Source of the DNA: Auricularia sp. M13
Lineage: Eukaryota; Basidiomycota; Agaricomycetes; Auriculariales; Auriculariaceae
Reading direction: 5' to 3'
NCBI GenBank assembly: GCA_037042915.1
Contig: CM073202.1
Location: forward strand, 2,356,001 to 2,420,000
Length of the DNA: 64,000 nt
Positions 59,449 to 64,000 of the stretch are shown piece by piece. The notes below the pieces were generated by a model. It had not been told where the DNA came from. It was given only the letters and a program-made list of their open reading frames with translations, and did not search any database. The position numbers and the translations under genes were made by a program. Numbering within the stretch: the stretch's first letter is position 1; every line of letters starts with the position of its first letter.

Positions 59449-60379
59449 TTTCATTCATCGTGTTGTGTACATTTAGATCGCTCATGCATGCATGCACTCT
59501 CTGCGCTCCCACTCTGTATGTTTAATCACTGTAACGATCGTAATGAATAGCAGGTGCATAAGGATACTCGGCTACCACCGATGTATTGAGGGTAAGTAGG
59601 CGCTGCCCAACCGGCCCAGACAATCTTTATGCAAATTCTCGCGGGGATGATACAGCCCTTTGCATAAGATTCTGGACACCCAGAAAAAAATACAAAGTCG
59701 GATTCAGCCGACTCCGACCAGATCCGGGTGCACCGCGGAAGCGCCGAAGTCGCCGCCGCCGTGCCGTAGCCATGCCTCTCGTTCGTCCAGGGCCTGAGGC
59801 CGCCTTTTTTGGCACCCCTCGCTGCCCCCGGACGGCTGTTGCATTGGCGCATGGCCCAGGTGCCATACAACTTGAATACAGAAACGGTTTGCAGTTGGTT
59901 TGCCGGGAAATCGGTCGGAACGGCCAAATCCGATTTTGTATTTTTTTCTGGGGTCCAGAATCGACGAAAACAAATAATCTTACATTGAGCCGGGAAACAT
60001 ACAGGACGACGAACAAATAATAAGACATACAGAAGTGAAGGCAAACCGGGGGGCGGGGGGAGAGACAGCGATCGGATATTGACGAGGGAATATTGTGCAG
60101 CAGTGGGAAAACATTCGGAAGGCGCGAGCAACACCTTTTCTCTGGCTCTACTTAGTCGTCGCGGGGCCGCTTGCAGACTGCCCCTTCCGTCACTGACTCA
60201 TCGGCTGACCGCTTGCGCCTGAGCACAGATTCGGGATAAACCCCTCGTCGTCCTGGCACTGCGGGACGTGGGCGCCGCCCAGGCTGTGGGCTCCATATCA
60301 TCAGGATCACAGAAGTCGGCCGACTCCAGGACGATAACCAGTGGCGGACGTTGGAGGTTGGTTCCCAGCATCAAACGAG
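59449..60379. other. Intergenic region containing a MITE-like element
   Basis: There is no gene. Open frames on both strands at 59526-60134 repeat the same short peptide because of the terminal inverted repeats of the element at 59668-59962. The rest holds 3' UTR sequence of the two convergent flanking genes. Confidence 0.55.
59668..59962. mobile_element. MITE-like element, ~295 bp, with ~50 bp terminal inverted repeats
   Basis: The left end (59668-59719) and the reverse complement of the right end (59913-59962) match at 46 of 52 aligned positions, with two single-base gaps. Both begin GATTCTGGAC and share CCCAGAAAAAAATACAAA and TCGGATT. The interior is about 190 bases, GC-rich and codes for nothing convincing. 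No target-site duplication is obvious next to either end, so the borders may be off by some bases or the copy is old. The size and structure fit a non-autonomous DNA transposon. No second copy was seen in the window. Confidence 0.65.
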
Positions 60380-62318
60380 TCACGACAACTCGGGTTCGTC
60401 CTCATCATCATCGGAATCGCTCTCCTCGACGACGACCGTCGCATACGTGGCCGCCAGAGACAGGAGCGCAAGCGCCAACACCGCCAGAGTGTCTCGCGGG
60501 GCTTTGTCGTCCAGCTTGGGTTTCTTGGGCGACGACTCGGGGGCGATTCGTCGGCATCCTCGTCCGGCTCCCGACCGCCGTTGGCTCCTGACCGCCGTTG
60601 GCTGGCCGGCCGGGGTCGTTCCTGGGTTGCTGCTGCTGTCTTGTTCATCCCCCCCTCCGCGGGGTGCGTGGTCTGGGTTGCGCCGCTGCGCTGGGCGTTT
60701 GCAGCTCGTCACGGTGCGCCACAAAGAGCGCGTAGTCGCAGTCTTTCGGCATGCTGCTGGCAAAGCCATCGACAACAGCGCTGCTGAAGTTTTTGATCAT
60801 GCGGGACGCGACGGTGTTGGCGAGCAGAAACGAAGGCGGGAAGCGGTGGTGGGCCGGGAACCAGTTTGGAGGCCGCGGCCACGGGCGCGCGGGGAGGTGC
60901 GGGGGGTCGACGTCCGAGTCCGGGTTGTGCCAGAGAGTGGTGACTCCGGAGAGACTATCCTCGCGAAATGTTTGCCGGCGCGCGTTCAGATGCGGACCGT
61001 ACGGAACCAGAGTGCCAGACGACCAATTGAGAAATGCGACGGCTGGCAGAGCCCGCAGAGGCTCAGGCTCGTTCCAGAGGTCTAAGCCTTGATGCATGGC
61101 CGCGCAGAAGGCGTCATCGTCGTGGGGTTTGTCGAGGAGCTGGATGATTTACTTTAGCTGTCGTTTCGAAACAGAACAAGATGACTGGAAAACATACCAC
61201 AAGGAATGCCCACTGATCAATGGGCTTGTTGAGCGATCCGGCGAGGAGGACCTGGTTGGTCTCCGTGTTGAGCTCGTTCCCGGACCAGTCGTGCTCATCC
61301 CACGGCTGGATGAGATCGCCATAACGACCCGTTCGCTTTGCGTCGTCGTGAAGCCCTTGCGCAATCAGCTGGAACAACTGTACTTTGGTTAAAGGTGCAC
61401 ACAACAACAACAGACTACGACGTACACTTGGGCTCATATGTTTATCAAGGATATGGGCGGCTTCACGGTCCTCCACGTAAGGGTTCAAGGTGATTGGACA
61501 GAATGGATCACGACTCCCAAGGAGGTCGCGACAGCTCGAGTTCGAGCTCTTGGCGATCTTCTGCAATCGCGACGAGTACAGGAAGCTGTGCAGAAAGAGT
61601 TCAGCAAGACCTGCATCGAACCCATCTGCGTCAAACCGTATTGTATGAGCAAATTACAGCAGGAAGAATCGCGCATACCGGGGATAGTTATGGTGTAGAC
61701 CACCATGTTGTGGTCCTCTCCGTCGATGGTCAAGGAACCCAGGGGAAGCGCAAAGGGGCGGACGAAGAGGTCCGCGACATGAATCAGCAGCGCGTGCTTC
61801 ACCAGAATGTCCGGGCGCGATGCGAATCGTTGGGGCCGATAATTGAGCAGCGGCTCGTCCAGTATGTCCTGTCGCCATGGTTTGTGCGCGGCGGCGTGGG
61901 GCACAACGACAAGGGGAAAGCTGAAGTCGTTGTCGTCCTGCTGAAGGCGGATGAAGAGGATGTAATGCTCGTCATTGACACACCCCGCTGCAAAATGGGC
62001 AGGCAAGGCTCTGGCTTGGCGCGGTAGTGGGCCCGCAGCGGCGATGATGGTTCGCAGCGAGTTGTTCGCCCAGTTGCAGAATGTCGCCAGGACAGCATCG
62101 TAGTTCGGCGGAGGCAAGGAGGCGGGCGAACTGGGAAGCGTATGCGAGGCGACCAATGCAGGCAGCGCGGGAGAGGAGGCGGAAGCCGTGGAAGGGGCAG
62201 CCTGTATACCAGTGGCTGGTGGCTGATCTCGCTTCCGCTTATGCGAGAATGCAGGCAGGGCTCTGAAGACCTCAGTGCGGACGGCAGCCAGGCTCTCGAA
62301 ATCGATAGCGTTATGCAT
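60380..62318 (-). CDS. HNH-like nuclease-fold protein (degenerate) with C-terminal membrane segment
   Basis: The ATG at 62318 gives MHNAIDFESLAAVRTEVFRA, then an Ala/Ser/Pro linker and FCNWANNSLRTIIAAAGPLP. After an intron (about 61633-61685) comes DPFCPITLNPYVEDREAAHI. The spacing C-x-I-T ... E-A-A-H-I is that of the HNH_2 group common in basidiomycetes. About 70 residues on, ETNQVLLAGSLNKPIDQWAF resembles the closing N-x-x-x-L ... LHxxFDxxxF motif, with Asn where the second His is usual, so catalysis is doubtful. The C-terminus has PKKPKLDDKAPRDTL, a hydrophobic helix LAVLALALLSLAATYATVVV and an acidic end DSDDDEDEPELS. A frame offset lies at the G7 run at 60651-60657. Introns are near 61139-61197 and 61633-61685. 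Confidence 0.5.
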
Positions 62319-62571
62319 CGTGCAGCATCGGGGTAAGTGACGAGGGAAGCTACTTTTATAACGATCAAGAGCCTGAGACAGTCTGTCTCAGATCGCGGCC
62401 AAAATGTAGATCGCTCATGCATGTATCCAGTGCATAAGGATGTAATGTGTAATGGGATGCAATGCGCAATGGGCGACCCGTGTTGTCGGCGTGGTTATCC
62501 GGCAGATATGCGCGTGGCTGGAATGATGCCGTCGTGTTGCGCGGACGCCCGCTCCTTGCCCTCCTTCCGCC

Positions 62572-64000
62572 ATGGCACTATATTCGGACGACGCTGCAGC
62601 CGGCGTCGTCGACGTCCACAGCGGGCCGTCGTCGCCCCGCGAGATCATAGAGTACGAATCGACCGGCCTCTTATCGCTGCCCGAAGACGACCGCGCGCCG
62701 TCCGAGAACACGCCATTGCTCGCGTCCGGCGACGACGATAAGAACGCGCGGCCTGCGAGCTGGCTGGCTCGTTTGCGGAAACCGTCGTCGGCATGGTGCG
62801 TGCGCTGCCGCTGCCGCTGCCGCTTGCGGGCTCGTGTGCTGACCTGGCTGGCACAGGGTCGCCATACTGGCCGTGTGCGGCTCGTTATCGGTGCGCATTC
62901 ATTGGCGCTGCTGCTTCCCCTGGCTAATGTGCAGTACAATAGCGGTCGATGGTGCTCGCGCCGCGCGTGGAGGTCTACACGACGATTGCCTGTCGGGCGC
63001 TTGTGCCTGTGCACCACACAAACTCGGGCTTGGAAACCCCAACGCTGCCCGTCCCGCTGTCCTATCCCTTGCAATCGAAGGCCAGCGCGTTTGGCACCCT
63101 GCTTGGGCTGGCCGACCCGACGCTGCAACTGCAGCTGCCGCATGTGGCTGTCGCGTTCAACGCCACCGACGACGATGAGGACGACGAGCCCGTGACGACG
63201 CTGCCGGGCAAGGAGTGTCTCGAGAACCCTCGTGTGCTTGCTGGTGCTGCCAAGATACAAACTCGTGCGTGCATCCTCGCCTGGCGCTCGACTCGCTGTG
63301 AACTGACTCATCCATCGCCCGCCTCCTCCGTAACGTAACTCTGTGATGTCGTGTGACCGCCACCGCCCGCCACGGTGCGCCCCGCATGCAGTCATGACCA
63401 TCACCATGGGCATTATGTCGTCCATTACCGGCGGCTCCTGGGGCCAGTTTGGCGACCGCCACGGCCGCCGCAAAGTCATCTTCTCTCGTCGTTTGGCCTG
63501 ATGTTTGTGTGCGTACCGACTCCGCCGCCACCTAAATGGCTCCGCTCTCCATTGGCTGATATGTTTTGCGCAGTGATGTTGTCTTCGTCCTCGTGTCGCG
63601 CCCGCACTCCATATTCAGTGGACACGGGCACAAGTTCCTGCTCGTCGCGCCATTTGTCGAAGGTCTCTTGGGCGGATGGACGACCTTCCAGGCTGCCACT
63701 AACGCGTATGTGACCGCGTTCTGCAGTCACTAGCAATCGCTCACTCACTTCGGTGGTTATCAGATACATATCAGATTGCACTGACCATGGATCCAGGTGC
63801 GGCTTCGAACCCGTTTCTCTTCTCAAATGTAAAGCTAATTGCCAAACAGAGCGAGGATATTCTCGCGTGTGACGGGCATATTCTACATCGGCTTCGCACT
63901 TGGGCCTCTGCTGGGAAACCTCTACGTGAAGCTGCACCCGTCCCACACGACCGACCGCGTTTTCTACCTCTCCATCTGCCTCGCGCTCGTGAACCTGGCC
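62572..64000 (+). CDS. Major facilitator superfamily transporter, partial at right edge
   Basis: The ATG at 62572 gives MALYSDDAAAGVVDVHSGPS, then an acidic N-terminal tail with ENTPLLASGDDD, where ENTPLL is another dileucine-type sorting signal. After short introns comes the first membrane helix VAILAVCGSLS, then SMVLAPRVEVYTTIACRALV. A luminal loop follows, then ITMGIMSSITGGSWGQFGDR with HGRRKVIF, the MFS motif A G-x-x-x-D-R-x-G-R-R between helices 2 and 3. Further exons give LLVAPFVEGLLGGWTTFQAA, TNAYISDCT and ARIFSRVTGIFYIGFALGPL. This is a TetA/Hiat1-like drug:H+ or nutrient transporter; substrate unknown. A frame offset at about 63487 lies between RRKVIF and SSFGLMFV. The gene continues beyond the window. 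Confidence 0.82.

Noticed and set aside
59526-60134. Long open frames on both strands around 59.6-60.1 kb
   Set aside because: Both contain nearly the same FWTP-type peptide because they read through the terminal inverted repeats of the MITE-like element; no gene is needed to explain them.

Overview
The window reads as nuclear DNA of a filamentous basidiomycete, most likely an Agaricomycete. Genes are split by many 45-75 nt GT-AG introns, coding DNA is GC-rich, genes lie close together on both strands, and several families are typical of mushroom-forming fungi. These include a secreted subtilase, GPI-anchored proteins, a GH35 beta-galactosidase, a divergent protein kinase and a single-pass membrane protein with a cysteine-rich ectodomain. 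No bacterial features, CRISPR arrays, tRNA or rRNA genes were found.

Layout: 1-525 holds an edge fragment of an unrecognised gene. 1.6-6.4 kb carries a secreted subtilisin-like protease and a small GPI-anchored secreted protein. 7.1-8.7 kb is TFIIE-alpha on the minus strand. 10.6-13.7 kb is a cystathionine lyase-type PLP enzyme running directly into mevalonate kinase with no visible stop or start between them. 13.9-15.4 kb is a GPI-anchored ThuA-fold protein, followed by an asparagine synthetase relic and a poorly resolved minus-strand gene. 18.5-20 kb is a divergent kinase and 20.9-24.5 kb a GH35 beta-galactosidase. 25-28.4 kb holds a small conserved-looking protein, an SMP-30/paraoxonase-like membrane protein and a Bin3-type RNA methyltransferase. 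29.5-35.1 kb holds an acidic low-complexity protein and a cation/Ca2+ exchanger. 35.4-41.3 kb is a very large Glu/Ala/Pro/Val-rich protein ending in a CaaX box. 42-50 kb has a single-pass membrane protein, the chromatin pair VPS71 and SWD2 tail to tail, a 2.7 kb gene-poor stretch, and an SH3 protein divergent from NUP159. 50-56.4 kb is NUP159. 56.8-62.3 kb has a vacuolar-type LEA-2/Tag1-like membrane protein, a MITE-like element and an HNH-like protein. A major facilitator transporter runs off the right edge.

Most genes are housekeeping or secretory and do not form an obvious cluster. Two things stand out. First, many clearly conserved genes are interrupted by single-base frame offsets, mostly at short G/C runs and mostly looking like a missing base. 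This pattern is easier to explain by consensus errors than by gene decay, and every frameshift here should be read with that in mind. Second, the PLP lyase and mevalonate kinase look like one continuous reading frame once such offsets are allowed for, which would be an unusual enzyme fusion. I did not find a convincing new defence or mobile system; the best mobile candidate is a ~295 bp element with ~50 bp terminal inverted repeats.
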